64,000 nucleotides of DNA from CAVVEQ01 sp963828855 (GTDB taxonomy: Bacteria > Chloroflexota > Anaerolineae > Anaerolineales > Anaerolineaceae). The DNA lies in contig CAWHGB010000003.1 of assembly GCA_963828855.1 (NCBI GenBank), positions 58,702 through 122,701 on the forward strand, given 5' to 3'. This document shows positions 17,851 through 27,565 of the stretch, piece by piece. Every line of letters starts with the position of its first letter. Position 1 is the first letter of the stretch. The notes beneath the pieces are model-generated. The model had not been told where the DNA came from. It ran no database searches and saw nothing but the letters and a program-made list of their open reading frames with translations. The position numbers and the translations under genes are program-made.

Positions 17851-18665
17851 TTATTTGTTGCAGGGTTCTTTTTTGCTGGCGGTGGTGTGGTTCTCCTGGT
17901 CTGGTGAATATTGTCCTGCCATATGCCGGGGGAGCAGGGTGGCGATGCGTTTCATCACGATGCGGCTTGCTTCTTCCGGGTTCTCTACGGATAAATTGAT
18001 TATAGAGCAAAGTTCAAACGGAGCACCGAAATTTAGGTGGAGTGCATCCCCTTCTTCATATATTCCCACCGGTAATATTGGTCCCAGGCGACAGGATAGC
18101 TCTGACAGGAATTTCCCACTGCCCGCAGGCGGTTCGCCCAGCACCCCGCCGGGGAAATCCCGACCCTCGGGAGCAAGCGCGATGAGTGCTTGGGGATCAA
18201 CCTTGATATATTGGAACACATTCCGGATGGCTGCGGTTCGCGCAGGCTGATCGGCTGCGTCGAGAGGCATAGGCGGAAAAAGGGTGAACCCTACACCCGG
18301 GCGATTTGACAGAAGACCCATTCGGATATTTTCTGGAGCTGCTTTGAAAAAGGCCTGCCTAAAAAGGTCCAAGCCCCGGTCATCACCCAGTGCGTATCGA
18401 TCGGGATCGGAGCCGCGAGGGAAGTCCGCTGCAAACAGGATGGAAAACCCTTCAGAGGAGTAATGGTTGAGGACGACCGGCCCGATCCGCTATTAGGTAT
18501 GAATTCATCTCCATGTATTTCCAAAAGTACACCCATTTTGGAAACGATCTGAACGCCATCTCGGTGGAATGACCGCTTTCTTCCCGTGATGGCATCCAGA
18601 CAAAAAGAGATCAGGAATCCATAACTCAGGTGATACATTTCAAACCGAAAACCAACCAATCTCAT
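17851..18665 (-). CDS. PlsC-like acyltransferase, one frameshift
   Basis: About 271 residues after joining two frames near 18480, where one G seems missing. The N-terminal part gives FIPNSGSG then PVVLNHYSSEGFSIL; the C-terminal frame gives ALAPEGRDFPGG, GSGKFLSELS and GPILPVGIYEEG. This pattern resembles the glycerol-phosphate acyltransferase fold (the EGR/EGT and PVGI motifs), but the usual NHxxxxD is NHYSSE, so the catalytic Asp is uncertain. It could act on lipid acyl transfer or be a degenerate homologue. Divergent from the broken SixA gene. Confidence 0.55.
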
Positions 18666-18728
18666 CCATAACCCAATTATGTTATACTTTTCAAGATCGA
18701 ACCAATGTAATTCCCGAGAAGGTGACCC

Positions 18729-19228
18729 ATGAAGAGTGGATCCTGATGCGCCATGCAAAATCAAGCTGGAAATTCCCCGAACTTGCTGAATAGGACCGCC
18801 CACTTACGAAACGCGGGGAGCGGGACGCACCACGGATGGGAAAGCTCCTGAAAAAGAGGAGGTCATTCCGGAACGCATCCTCAGCTCCACCGCAGTGCGC
18901 GCGGCAGCCACCGCCGAAGCCGTGGCGCAGAAGCTGGATTACAAGGAAGAGGATCACTTACATGGATTCGCTCTACATCGCCGAACCTGCCAACATCATT
19001 GAAGCCCTCCAGACTTTGCCAGCCGAAGTGAAGAAGGTGCTGGTGGTCGGTCACAACCCGGGAATGGAAGGATTGGCGCAGATCTCTGGGGGGCAGGTTG
19101 TGAGTATCTCCCCACAGCGGCCATGGCAGAGATCAAGATCCCCATCAAGGATTGGATCGAGATTAAATTACGGCGTTGAAGGGGAGCTGGTGGGGCTCTT
19201 TCGACCGGAGCATCGATTCGGGTATTAA
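18729..19228 (+). pseudogene. sixA: Broken SixA-like phosphohistidine phosphatase
   Basis: Pieces in different frames assemble into a histidine-phosphatase-superfamily protein: MRHAKSSWKFPELA (catalytic RHAKSSW), an in-frame TAG, DRPLTKRGERDAPRMGKLLKK, then VIPERILSSTAVRAAATAEA, ITYMDSLYIAEPANIIEAL, VLVVGHNPGMEGLAQI (second catalytic His) and a C-terminal GELVGLFRPEHRFGY. At least four indels and one stop are needed. Either a decaying gene or a poorly sequenced stretch; the conserved catalytic motifs favour the latter. Confidence 0.75.
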
Positions 19229-19233
19229 TCAGC

Positions 19234-19265
19234 AACCGGCCGGATTTTCTGGCCGGTTTTTTTAT
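19234..19265 (+). terminator. Terminator after the SixA-like gene
   Basis: AACCGGCC (19234-19241) pairs with GGCCGGTT (19251-19258), followed by TTTTTTATT. Confidence 0.8.
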
Positions 19266-19312
19266 TGGGCCGATGGGCAAGTTAAGCCAAGAAACCTGAT
19301 TTCTTGTTTCAG

Positions 19313-20110
19313 TTATTTCCTTCTCCCAAGGATAATGATAGCAACAGCACACCCATATCGCGATCAGCGCCAGGAGTATTTCAGCGCCAGGATGTATGGG
19401 CAAACTCCGCACCGGATTGGTGGCAGGGGTTTCTCCGGCTGGTCCGATCAGCTTTCCCTGTTGCTCTGCGGGAGGGATTCCCAGGATGGGACTTTGCCCT
19501 GCCAGGAATCCGCTGCTGGCTGGCTGGCCTGTGGAACTTCCGGTTGGGGGGGTTCCAGTTGTGCTTCAGCAGCAGATGGGGCGGCAGCAGGTGGAGCGGG
19601 AAGAGCCTGATCCAAGGTTCCTGATTCGAGTGATGGCCCGCCCCCTTTTCCAAAGGCTTCCACGGTGGGAGTAACCCATAAGATGATCTCGTTATTCATC
19701 TGACCGGAGGCGGCTCTTTCCGCGCTCATAGCTTCGCTGGCTGCCAGGGGGGCGGCGGCTGGCGCAGCTGCTGTCAGCATCCCTGCCGCGAAAAAACACC
19801 GTCGCATCCAGGGCAAGCAAAATCACCAGCGCGGCGGAGGCCAGCCCGGCTGCCAGGCGCATGGGAAATAGGAATGGAGAGGGCTTTCGCTCCGGAACGA
19901 CACCCGGTTTCAGAAAGAAATTACGTCTCACTTTGTGGCGTGGCAATTCTTTCATCAACATCCTCAGGTGCCGCAATTGTTGCCATTCTTTGGAAAGATC
20001 AGGGGATCCAGCGATCTTCCGTTCCAAGTCGTTCGTTTCTTGGACGGAAGACGCCCATCCAGCAGGGCGGAAAGGTGCTCGCGGTCGCGGTCTGAAACGG
20101 GGTTGGTCAT
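19313..20110 (-). pseudogene. Anti-sigma factor, frameshifted
   Basis: The ATG at 20108-20110 overlaps the sigma-factor stop (ATGA). The first frame reads MTNPVSDRDREHLSALLDGR, the next AGSPDLSKEWQQLRHLRMLM and a membrane helix (AAGLASAALVILLALDATVFF), the third an Ala/Pro-rich extracellular spacer, and a last shift gives a second hydrophobic helix ending in GRRK. Two membrane helices around a long outside segment, no zinc ligand pair (HxxxCxxC) visible. Such proteins hold the neighbouring ECF sigma factor at the membrane until a signal arrives. About three indels, so the extent is approximate. Confidence 0.6.
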
Positions 20111-20721
20111 CCAATCTCCTCGTTAAACAGACGGAAGCGGGCAGGCAAAAGTTCCTCAAAGGTTTTCAGGCAGTCGCGAAGCTTGAAGCGCGCTCTTGCC
20201 AGCCGGCTTTTAATCGTCCCCAGTGGAGTTCCGGCTGCCCTGGCGATCTCCTCGTAATCCAAGCCCTCGATATCTGCCAGGATAACTGCTGAGCGGAACT
20301 CCGGCGGCAGCCCGTCCAGGCAGTGCTGAATGGCATGCTCCAGTTCCTGCCGCTCGAGTGCCAGCTGAGGATCTGGTGCGGCGGGGTCGGTCGCCGCTAA
20401 GGATTCTTCCAGCGAAGGTTGATCTTCATCCCCCTCCCCATCCAGGGAGATTGTCGGGCGGCGCTTCCGGCGGCGCAGCTCGTCATAACAGGCGTTGGTG
20501 ACCATGCGGAGCACCCAGGCCTTAAACGAACCTCCCCGGTATTGCCTCAGGTTGCGGTAAGCAGAAATGAACGCGTTCTGGGTGGCATCCTCGGCAGCCG
20601 GCACTTCACCCAAAATTCGCAAGGCAACATTGAAAGCCGACTCCTGGTATTCCAGGACCAACCGATTGAAGGCGTCAAGGTCGCCATCCACGGCAGAACG
20701 GATCAGAGCTAATTCATCCAT
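20107..20721 (-). CDS. ECF-type RNA polymerase sigma factor
   Basis: 204 residues from the ATG at 20721 (an earlier ATG at 20766 gives an unlikely Tyr/Ser-rich leader). Sigma-70 region 2 is seen as LVLEYQESAFNVALRILGE and AEDATQNAFISAYRNL..FKAWVLRMVTNACYDELRRRKRR; region 4 as LDGLPPEFRSAVILADIEG and YEEIARAAGTPLGTIKSRLARAR. It redirects RNA polymerase to stress or envelope genes. Coupled to the downstream anti-sigma gene by ATGA overlap, the usual arrangement. Confidence 0.93.
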   Translation of the reverse strand: MDELALIRSAVDGDLDAFNRLVLEYQESAFNVALRILGEVPAAEDATQNAFISAYRNLRQYRGGSFKAWVLRMVTNACYDELRRRKRRPTISLDGEGDEDQPSLEESLAATDPAAPDPQLALERQELEHAIQHCLDGLPPEFRSAVILADIEGLDYEEIARAAGTPLGTIKSRLARARFKLRDCLKTFEELLPARFRLFNEEIG

Positions 20722-20841
20722 CGCATAATGATTATAGCTGAAGGAAATAATGCATTTTGGTGTCATTCGACAAAATCATTTTTGTGGTGCATAATATTGG
20801 AGTTCATCAAACCCAACTCCCTGGCATCCATTGGAGCGTTT

Positions 20842-21813
20842 ATGAAAAATCTTTCGATCGGAAAATTCCGCGGGTTGCAGCAGTGTGCCACAGATCGAGG
20901 CGCCATCTCGGTGTTGGCGCTCGACCATCGTACAAACCTTCGAAATTCGCTAAACTCCACCGATCCGAAATCGGTTACCGATGCCCAAATGATGGATTTC
21001 AAATGCGACGTGATCTCCTCGGTGGGTAATGCCTGCTCCGCTGTACTTCTTGACCCGGAATACGGGTTAGCGAACGGGATCAGCTGCGGGGCGCTGCCCG
21101 GTCACACCGGATTGATCGCGACCCTGGATGCCACCGGTTATACAGGCGAAAGCCGCGCCAGGCATTCGAATCTCTTGGAAGGCTGGGGGGTCAAGAAAGC
21201 CCGCCGCATGGGTGCTAACGCGGTCAAGCTCCTTGTCTATTACCACCCTGATTCCCCCACAGCTGCAGAGATCGAATCTCTCGTGGCAAGGGTGGGGGAG
21301 GACTGCCTGGCGGAGGATATCCCTTTCTTCCTCGAAACTCTTTCTTACTCGCTCTCGCCAGCTTCCAATAAACTCGCGCCGGAGGAACGTCACCGTGTGG
21401 TGATCGAGACCGCCCGCCGGCTGACCCCACTCAAGGTCGATGTGCTCAAGACCGAATTCCCGATGGATATCTCTGCAGAGGTGAACGAAGCTGCCTGGGC
21501 AAAGGCCTGCGCCGAGCTTTCGGTGGCCAGTGTGGTCCCCTGGGTGCTGCTTTCGGCTTCGGTCAGCTTCGAGATCTTTCTGCGCCAGACGACCATCGCA
21601 TGCGGTAAAGGCGCTTCGGGTGTGGCGGTGGGGCGGGCAGTCTGGCAGGAAGCCGCCACCATGGATGGAGAGGCAAGACGGAATTTCCTGGGCAGCAAGG
21701 TTGTCGAGCGGATGACCCGTGTGACAGCCGTGTGCAACGCGCTCGCTCGTCCCTGGACGGATTTTTATAAGATGGAAAAACCTCAACCGGATTGGTACAA
21801 GAACATATCCTGA
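20842..21813 (+). CDS. Tagatose-1,6-bisphosphate aldolase-like protein (LacD family)
   Basis: 323 residues from the ATG at 20842. The class I aldolase fold of LacD/DhnA type is seen in ISVLALDHRTNLR, LLDPEYGL, KLLVYYHPDSP, PFFLETLSYS, and VDVLKTEFPMD with the Schiff-base lysine in LKTEFP, followed by WVLLSASVSFEIF and GASGVAVGRAVWQEA. Such enzymes cleave tagatose 1,6-bisphosphate or related sulfosugar intermediates (SqvA/SftT/YihT relatives use sulfolactaldehyde). The sulfo- possibility is notable given the organosulfur genes 7 kb away, but there is no sulfosugar kinase or isomerase nearby, so it remains speculative. Confidence 0.75.
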   Translation: MKNLSIGKFRGLQQCATDRGAISVLALDHRTNLRNSLNSTDPKSVTDAQMMDFKCDVISSVGNACSAVLLDPEYGLANGISCGALPGHTGLIATLDATGYTGESRARHSNLLEGWGVKKARRMGANAVKLLVYYHPDSPTAAEIESLVARVGEDCLAEDIPFFLETLSYSLSPASNKLAPEERHRVVIETARRLTPLKVDVLKTEFPMDISAEVNEAAWAKACAELSVASVVPWVLLSASVSFEIFLRQTTIACGKGASGVAVGRAVWQEAATMDGEARRNFLGSKVVERMTRVTAVCNALARPWTDFYKMEKPQPDWYKNIS

Positions 21814-21926
21814 ATAGATTAATTCTTGGCAGGGAGAAATTCCCCGTATTTTTCGACTTGTTGAATTTATAATCTAGTAGAAATGTTATTAATATATAAA
21901 ATTATCGCTTTAACCTTTTCGAAATA

Positions 21927-24683
21927 ATGCCTAAACAGCAAATCGTACTTCTTCAGACAAAACTCCATCGTCCGCACATGCCGGCTAGTCTTATCAAGCG
22001 TTCACGTCTGTTAGATCTGCTCGATAAGAATATCGATAACCCCCTTGTCCTGGTCTGTGCGCCTGCCGGTTTCGGGAAAACCACCCTGATCGGAACATGG
22101 CTTGAGAATAGGGCAGAAGATCGAGGTGCGAAAGCAGCCTCCCTGCCATCTGCATGGATTTCCCTGGATGAAAATGATAGCGATCTCTATCTCTTTCTAA
22201 GTTATTTCGTCGCAGCAGTTCGGACAATTTTCGACGACGCTTGCGTGGATACCCTGGGTTTACTCGAAGCACGGCAGCAGACCCCGGTGGAAGTTCTCTA
22301 TACTACATTCAGCAATGATCTCACAACACTTCCCGGTGATTTAATAGTTGTACTGGATGACTACCATACCGTTCAAGGTAAAGAAGTTCACAATCTTCTA
22401 TCAGAATTGATGCGGCACTGGCCAAAACCGCTGCACCTGGTGTTGATTTCGCGTATCAGCCCACCCATCCCATTATCCAGTTTTCGAGCGAAAGGTATGG
22501 TCTGCGAAATTCGCACCCGTGATCTGCGCTTCACGCCTGAGGAAACAGCGACATATTTGGATCCTACGGATTCAAACCAAATAATGCAAAACAACCTGCC
22601 CCTTTTGGAAGAAAGATTCGAAGGTTGGCCTGCCGGTTTACATCTTGCCACGCTTTCATTGCGCTCCGAGATCAACCAGGATTCGTTCCTGGCAACGCTT
22701 TCAAATGAAAACACAAATATTACCGGTTACCTCGTTGATGAGGTCCTGAAGCAACAACCTCCGGTGATTCAAACATTTTTATTGAAAACATCCATTCTGG
22801 ATCGCTTTTGCGTTTCATTATGCGAAGCGGTTATTCCTGGGATCGATCCCACCTGGGAAATGCGTGCTTGTTTGGATTGGGTGGAGCAGGCTGAATTGTT
22901 TTTTATCCCGTTGGATAACCGGCGGGAATGGTACCGGTACCACCATTTATTCCAGGATTTACTGCATCGGAGGTTGTCCTTAGAGTTTACAGCTGACAGG
23001 GTCGCCGAATTACATCGCCAGGCTTCATCCTGGTTTGAAGGGCACGAGTTGATTGAGGAAGCCTTGCATCACGCCTTGACTGCGGGTGACCTGGATCTGG
23101 TCGCACACCTGATGTATACCGGCATGCGGGATGTGGTCAACCGTGAGGATCGTCCAACTTTAGAACGATGGCAGCGCCTCTTGACAGACGAGATGATCAT
23201 GCGGCACCCGGAGCTATTAATGCTCAAAGTATGGGTACTGCAGTTTTCCTGGAGACTTCATCTTCAATCCCAGGTAATCGAGCAGCTCAATATGCTAATG
23301 GATTCGGCAGAACGAGCACCGATGGATGTGCACGACCTCAAAATCCTGCGCGGACAAACCCTGTTAATAAAAGGTCAATATGCGTATTTTCGCAACCAGA
23401 CCTCGCAGTCGATCGACTTCTGCCGCCAAGTTTTGGAACTCCTGCCTCCAGAGTGGACGTTTGTACGCGGTGGAGCAATGCTTTACCTTGGACTTTCCCT
23501 GCAGGCCAGCGGCCAATCGTCGGCAGCGGAACGGCTGCTGCTCGATGAATTTGATTCTTATCATAATAAAAGCGATATCTTTGCTCTTATGCTTTTACAA
23601 TCACTTAGTTTAATTTACCTTAAAACCAACCGGCTTGACCAGGTAATTCAAACAGCGCAATTGTTGCATCAACTGGCAGACAGCGGTGGATTCCGGCTCA
23701 TGAAATATTGGGGGGACTGGTTCCTTGGTATGGTGCATTATCAACGAGACGAAATGGATGCTGCCATGCGTCACTTTATCCAGATCGTTGAAAATCCGTA
23801 TATCGCCCATATATCCTCTTACCGGGATGCCATCGCAGGTATGGCATTAATTCATCAGAGCAAAGCGCAGAGCTCAGAAGCCCAGTTGATGATGGAATCG
23901 ATCATCAAGTTAGACCTGGAGCAGAGCGGAAGCGAAGATAACCGGACACGCTCGCTGCATGCCAGGCTGATGCTATTACAAGGAAACCTGGAAGGCGCAA
24001 GCCGGTGGGCAGATGGTTTCACCGATCTTCCGCCAGACCAACCCCTTATGTGGCTGGAAGAACCGCAGATAACCCGGGTACGCGTCCTCATAGCTAAAGG
24101 AAAAGGTCCAGATTTAAGGTTAGCGATGCAAATTTTGGATTCTCTGGACGAGATTACAAATCGGACACATAATTTAAACCATAAACTCGAGGTATTGTCT
24201 CTTCGTGCCCTGGCGCTTGAAGCGCAAGGGGAATCCAGCCTGGCGGAAAATGCGATACAGGAGGCAATTAACCTTTCCCGAACAGGGGAGATCATCCGGA
24301 TCTTTGTTGACCTGGGGAAACCCATGCAGTCGATAATCCAAAGACTTCCGAAGCAAGATGATCCCAATGAGATGATTCACCGTATCCTGGCAGCTTTTCC
24401 GAAGGACAATAAAAACCCAGTTCGTATTGAAAGTCCATCACAAAAGGCGCGCCAGCTAACATTAATTAACTCAAAATTGTCCGAGCCTTTGACACCCCGG
24501 GAACTCGAAATCCTGAATTTATTATCCGGACCGCTAAGCATGAAAGAAATCGCACGCGAGCTCAATATTTCATACGCGACTGCTAAACGCCACGCGATCA
24601 ATCTATACAGCAAGCTTGATGTAAGCCTTCGCCGGGATGCTGTGAATCGGGCTTTGGAACTGGGTATCCTGCTCCCAGACTGA
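21927..24683 (+). CDS. LuxR-family regulator of MalT/LAL type
   Basis: 918 residues, a large ATP-binding regulator. N-terminal STAND-type NTPase: P-loop CAPAGFGKTTL (44-54) and Walker B LIVVLDDYH near 137; a long helical TPR-like middle from about 400 to 840; C-terminal LuxR HTH (LTPRELEILNLLSGPLSMKE, then LNISYATAKRHAINLYSKL). MalT-type proteins bind an inducer, oligomerise with ATP and activate promoters. An AT-rich leader precedes the start. It is followed by a small ORF and the SBP-NBR1 lipoprotein on the same strand, which may be its targets or its signal source. Confidence 0.9.
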   Translation: MPKQQIVLLQTKLHRPHMPASLIKRSRLLDLLDKNIDNPLVLVCAPAGFGKTTLIGTWLENRAEDRGAKAASLPSAWISLDENDSDLYLFLSYFVAAVRTIFDDACVDTLGLLEARQQTPVEVLYTTFSNDLTTLPGDLIVVLDDYHTVQGKEVHNLLSELMRHWPKPLHLVLISRISPPIPLSSFRAKGMVCEIRTRDLRFTPEETATYLDPTDSNQIMQNNLPLLEERFEGWPAGLHLATLSLRSEINQDSFLATLSNENTNITGYLVDEVLKQQPPVIQTFLLKTSILDRFCVSLCEAVIPGIDPTWEMRACLDWVEQAELFFIPLDNRREWYRYHHLFQDLLHRRLSLEFTADRVAELHRQASSWFEGHELIEEALHHALTAGDLDLVAHLMYTGMRDVVNREDRPTLERWQRLLTDEMIMRHPELLMLKVWVLQFSWRLHLQSQVIEQLNMLMDSAERAPMDVHDLKILRGQTLLIKGQYAYFRNQTSQSIDFCRQVLELLPPEWTFVRGGAMLYLGLSLQASGQSSAAERLLLDEFDSYHNKSDIFALMLLQSLSLIYLKTNRLDQVIQTAQLLHQLADSGGFRLMKYWGDWFLGMVHYQRDEMDAAMRHFIQIVENPYIAHISSYRDAIAGMALIHQSKAQSSEAQLMMESIIKLDLEQSGSEDNRTRSLHARLMLLQGNLEGASRWADGFTDLPPDQPLMWLEEPQITRVRVLIAKGKGPDLRLAMQILDSLDEITNRTHNLNHKLEVLSLRALALEAQGESSLAENAIQEAINLSRTGEIIRIFVDLGKPMQSIIQRLPKQDDPNEMIHRILAAFPKDNKNPVRIESPSQKARQLTLINSKLSEPLTPRELEILNLLSGPLSMKEIARELNISYATAKRHAINLYSKLDVSLRRDAVNRALELGILLPD

Positions 24684-24779
24684 CCACTTTCCTCTTATTT
24701 ACACCCTAATCCATCTACACCTTAATTACACCCCACGGGTGGTATCGAACCATGTGGACAATAGCTATCATCATCATTG

Positions 24780-25055
24780 ATGAACCTGCCAAATAGGAAT
24801 CAAGTACCTTTCGATAGCCCTGCCTATTACCAGATTCGTGTACAGGGACGGATCGATCAAACTTGGTCTGATCGTTTGGAAGGAATGGCGATTAGTCTTT
24901 CCTCAAAGGATGGTGAACCCCCGGTTACGGCCATGGAGGGCAAGCTGTATGATCAATCTGCCCTGGCAGGGGTACTCAACACGCTGTATGAGCTTCGCCT
25001 GCCTGTTCTTTCCGTCGAGCGACTGCCTTCATTTCAATCAGATGGAGACGACTAA
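24780..25055 (+). CDS. Small conserved protein next to the LuxR regulator
   Basis: 91 residues from ATG 24780 (a TTG three bases earlier is in frame). Starts with YYQIRVQGRIDQTWSDRLEGM and continues into a GEPPVTAMEGKLYDQSALAGVLNTLYELRLPVLSVERL core. No signal peptide or membrane helix; soluble alpha/beta. I recall similar short ORFs beside MalT-type regulators in filamentous Chloroflexota, but no function is known to me. It may be a co-regulator of the LuxR protein. Similar composition to its neighbours. Confidence 0.7.
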   Translation: MNLPNRNQVPFDSPAYYQIRVQGRIDQTWSDRLEGMAISLSSKDGEPPVTAMEGKLYDQSALAGVLNTLYELRLPVLSVERLPSFQSDGDD

Positions 25056-25134
25056 TTTCAGGGCAAGAATTCCCTTGCAAACACCATATTTGGCATGAGT
25101 CGCACGCCATAATGCAATTTGAAAAGGAGTAGAG

Positions 25135-26556
25135 ATGAAAAAAAGATCTATCATGAGAAAGTTCACGTTGATCGGTATTTTATTGGTAAGCCTGGTGATC
25201 GTATTTGGGACCCTCGGCTGCCAGAGCAACCAGCCCCCCCAGGGGGATGATTCCTGGACAAAGGTGGAGAGTGCCGGCGTTCTGAATGTTGGTACCTCTT
25301 CCGGTTACCCCCCCTATGAGTACTATTCGGAGGACATGATTCTCCAAGGGTTCGATATCGCATTGATCAACAGCATCGGTGCGAAGCTGGGGGTTCGTGT
25401 AAATATCCAGGACTTTGCCTTTGATGGCCTCGGTTCCGCCCTGCAGGTTGACCAGATCGATGCGGCAATAGCCGCGATCTCCGTCACCGATGAGCGCGCC
25501 GCCCAGGTAAATTTCTCCAACGTCTATTTCGTCGGTTCGGACGGAATCCTCGCCCGCGCAGGTTCCCCGATCACCTCAGTGACAACCGTTCAGGATCTTG
25601 CCAACAAGCGCATCGGTGTGGAAAGGGGTACGATATACGAAAATTGGGTCCAGAAGGAATTGGTTGACAAAGGGCTGATCACTGCGGACCAGATGTTCGT
25701 ATATGCCCAGGCCAAAGATGCGGTCAACGACCTCAGCCTCGATCGGCTTGATCTGGTCATGATGGACCTGCGACCGGCAATCGCTTCCACCGACTTCTAT
25801 GGGGTGGTTCTTGTTGGGCAGGGTCAAACCCAGCAGAAGTTCGCGATCGCTTTGAAACTGAATTCAAACCAGCTCACAGCCAAGATCAACGACGCGCTGC
25901 TCCAACTTCAAAACGACGGGACCCTGGCTGAGCTTCAAAAAGAGTATTTGGACATCAACTCCGAGATGGCGCAGCCTCTTCCCACCCCAGCCCCCACCCT
26001 GGCACCTTCTGCTCCCACGCCTACCTTTGTTCCCACCTACGTTCCACCATCCGGCTGCGTGGATGCCATGGCATACGTGATGGATCTCACCTATGACGAC
26101 GGGAACATGACCCATTACCCGGATGTGCAGCCCAACCAGTCCTTCCAGAAAGGCTGGCGGATTCAAAATACAGGCAGCTGCACCTGGAATTCATCGTATT
26201 ACCTCGCTTTCACCGGTGGAACCCAGATGAACGGTCAGCCCACGGCCATCCAGTCGAATGTGGCTCCTGGCGCGACTTATGATATGTACGTGAACCTGGT
26301 TGCTCCCTCAACACCAGGGCAATTTACTGGCGAATGGACGCTCTTTAATAACCTGAATTACGGTTTTGGGGAGAAACTGTTTGTGGCAATTGAGGTGATC
26401 GGCCCCACCAGCGTTCCGCCTACTCAGGCGCAACCAACAGCAACACCTCCTGCTCCAACCGCCACCTTAGAGCCCACAGCGGTGCCACCCACGGTAGCAC
26501 CCCCAACAGCTACACCGGAAGCAGTCAGTCCTTCGCAACCAATAGCCACCCCTTAA
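25135..26556 (+). CDS. Lipoprotein: family 3 solute-binding domain fused to an NBR1 Ig-like domain
   Basis: 473 residues. Lipobox ends in LGC (Cys29), so it is anchored outside the membrane. Residues about 45-275 are a family 3 (amino-acid type) binding domain: GVLNVGTSSGYPPYEYY, GFDIALINSIGAKLG, DQIDAAIAAISVTDERA, RIGVERGTIYENWV. A Pro/Thr linker (about 283-300) joins an NBR1-like Ig domain with FQKGWRIQNTGSCTW and APSTPGQFTGEWTL, then a second Pro/Thr tail. AAAGGAG lies 7 nt before the ATG. No ABC permease or ATPase follows, so a sensing or surface role is as likely as transport. Confidence 0.85.
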   Translation: MKKRSIMRKFTLIGILLVSLVIVFGTLGCQSNQPPQGDDSWTKVESAGVLNVGTSSGYPPYEYYSEDMILQGFDIALINSIGAKLGVRVNIQDFAFDGLGSALQVDQIDAAIAAISVTDERAAQVNFSNVYFVGSDGILARAGSPITSVTTVQDLANKRIGVERGTIYENWVQKELVDKGLITADQMFVYAQAKDAVNDLSLDRLDLVMMDLRPAIASTDFYGVVLVGQGQTQQKFAIALKLNSNQLTAKINDALLQLQNDGTLAELQKEYLDINSEMAQPLPTPAPTLAPSAPTPTFVPTYVPPSGCVDAMAYVMDLTYDDGNMTHYPDVQPNQSFQKGWRIQNTGSCTWNSSYYLAFTGGTQMNGQPTAIQSNVAPGATYDMYVNLVAPSTPGQFTGEWTLFNNLNYGFGEKLFVAIEVIGPTSVPPTQAQPTATPPAPTATLEPTAVPPTVAPPTATPEAVSPSQPIATP

Positions 26557-26768
26557 GTTGATCAATTATAAATTTGAACGAAAGTAAACAATAAATAATT
26601 GCCTGTCTTCTGGAAATGGGAAATAGCTTTAGGAATTTGTTGCAGTGAAAAAACAAGATTAACACTGACCGGCGCTTTACGAATTGAAGGATTCAAATCC
26701 TTCTGATGTAAAGCTTAACCTGAGGCGAAAATTCAGCCTCAGAGGAATAAAAAAAATGGAGGTTTATT

Positions 26769-27140
26769 ATGCCAGGACGAGGAATAGGTGGACCAGGTGG
26801 ACGGAGAGGAGGGCCAGGTGGCCCGGGACGTGGAATTGGCGGACCGGGACCGGGTGTGGGACGAGCTGCTGTTGTTCGCCGGCACCGCCGGATGCGCAGG
26901 CGCATGCGCCGCAGAATGATCATCGGCGGTATGGCGATCGTTGCCGTCGGCACCAGCGCGACCAAGATGAGCCAGGCGGAAGTGCAGCAGGTGGAGCAGA
27001 AAGCCGGGCAGCCGGTGGAAAATCTAACTGAAGAACAGTTGGATGCGACCATGGGTGAACTGGGTATCGAAGGCGCGGAACCGACCGATGCGGAAGTTGC
27101 CGCGCTCGAAGCGGAAGAGGATAAGAATCCGTCAGTATGA
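26769..27140 (+). CDS. Gly/Pro/Arg-rich small membrane protein, copy 1
   Basis: 123 residues. Residues 1-34 are Gly/Pro/Arg repeats (GRGIGGPG), then a very basic RRHRRMRRRMRRR segment, one short hydrophobic helix (MIIGGMAIVAVGTSA) and an acidic C-terminal part with NLTEEQLDATMGELGIEG, reminiscent of a SHOCT-like helix-turn. Strong positive-inside signal before the helix. Function unknown. A near-identical copy lies at 34393. It leads a run of three small membrane or stress-like proteins (this, YtxH, 120-residue protein). Confidence 0.7.
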   Translation: MPGRGIGGPGGRRGGPGGPGRGIGGPGPGVGRAAVVRRHRRMRRRMRRRMIIGGMAIVAVGTSATKMSQAEVQQVEQKAGQPVENLTEEQLDATMGELGIEGAEPTDAEVAALEAEEDKNPSV

Positions 27141-27220
27141 GTTGCATCTTCCACCAGTTTAGATGGAAAATTTCTGAAACCAACTAAATATTGGAGGATC
27201 AGGGAAAGGAGGAAAACCAA

Positions 27221-27469
27221 ATGAAAACAGATCTCGTACTGGGTCTTGGTGTTGGCTTCTTTGCCGGAGTGCTGGTTGGTGGCGTCACCGCGCTGCTGCT
27301 TGCTCCGGAAAGCGGCGAGGAACTTCGCGGTCAGATCCGCGTCAAAGCCGGGGAGGGAACCCAATACCTCAAGGATTCCTACGGTCAGGCAAGTGATTGG
27401 GTTGTGGACCAGACCGGCAGATTGCGCAAGGTCAAACCCGGCGAAGAAGTGTCGGAATCTGCAAAATAG
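27221..27469 (+). CDS. YtxH-domain protein
   Basis: 82 residues from ATG 27221 with AAAGGAGG 7 nt upstream; an earlier ATG lacks such a site. One Gly/Ala-rich N-terminal membrane helix (LGLGVGFFAGVLVGGVTALLLA) followed by the diagnostic APESGEELRGQI, then a charged tail. YtxH/YhaH-type proteins are membrane-anchored and often stress-induced. Located between two small membrane-protein genes, likely one transcript. Confidence 0.85.
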   Translation: MKTDLVLGLGVGFFAGVLVGGVTALLLAPESGEELRGQIRVKAGEGTQYLKDSYGQASDWVVDQTGRLRKVKPGEEVSESAK

Positions 27470-27565
27470 ATCCACATATATGCACTTGGGTTTGATCTGA
27501 ACCTGGAGCATGATGGTTTGGCAATCAATCTGGCAATCGCCAGGACTTACTTATAAGGAGAACAA

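Noticed and set aside
21067..21786. 239-codon minus-strand ORF
   Set aside because: Antisense to the LacD-like aldolase; no start signal or motif.
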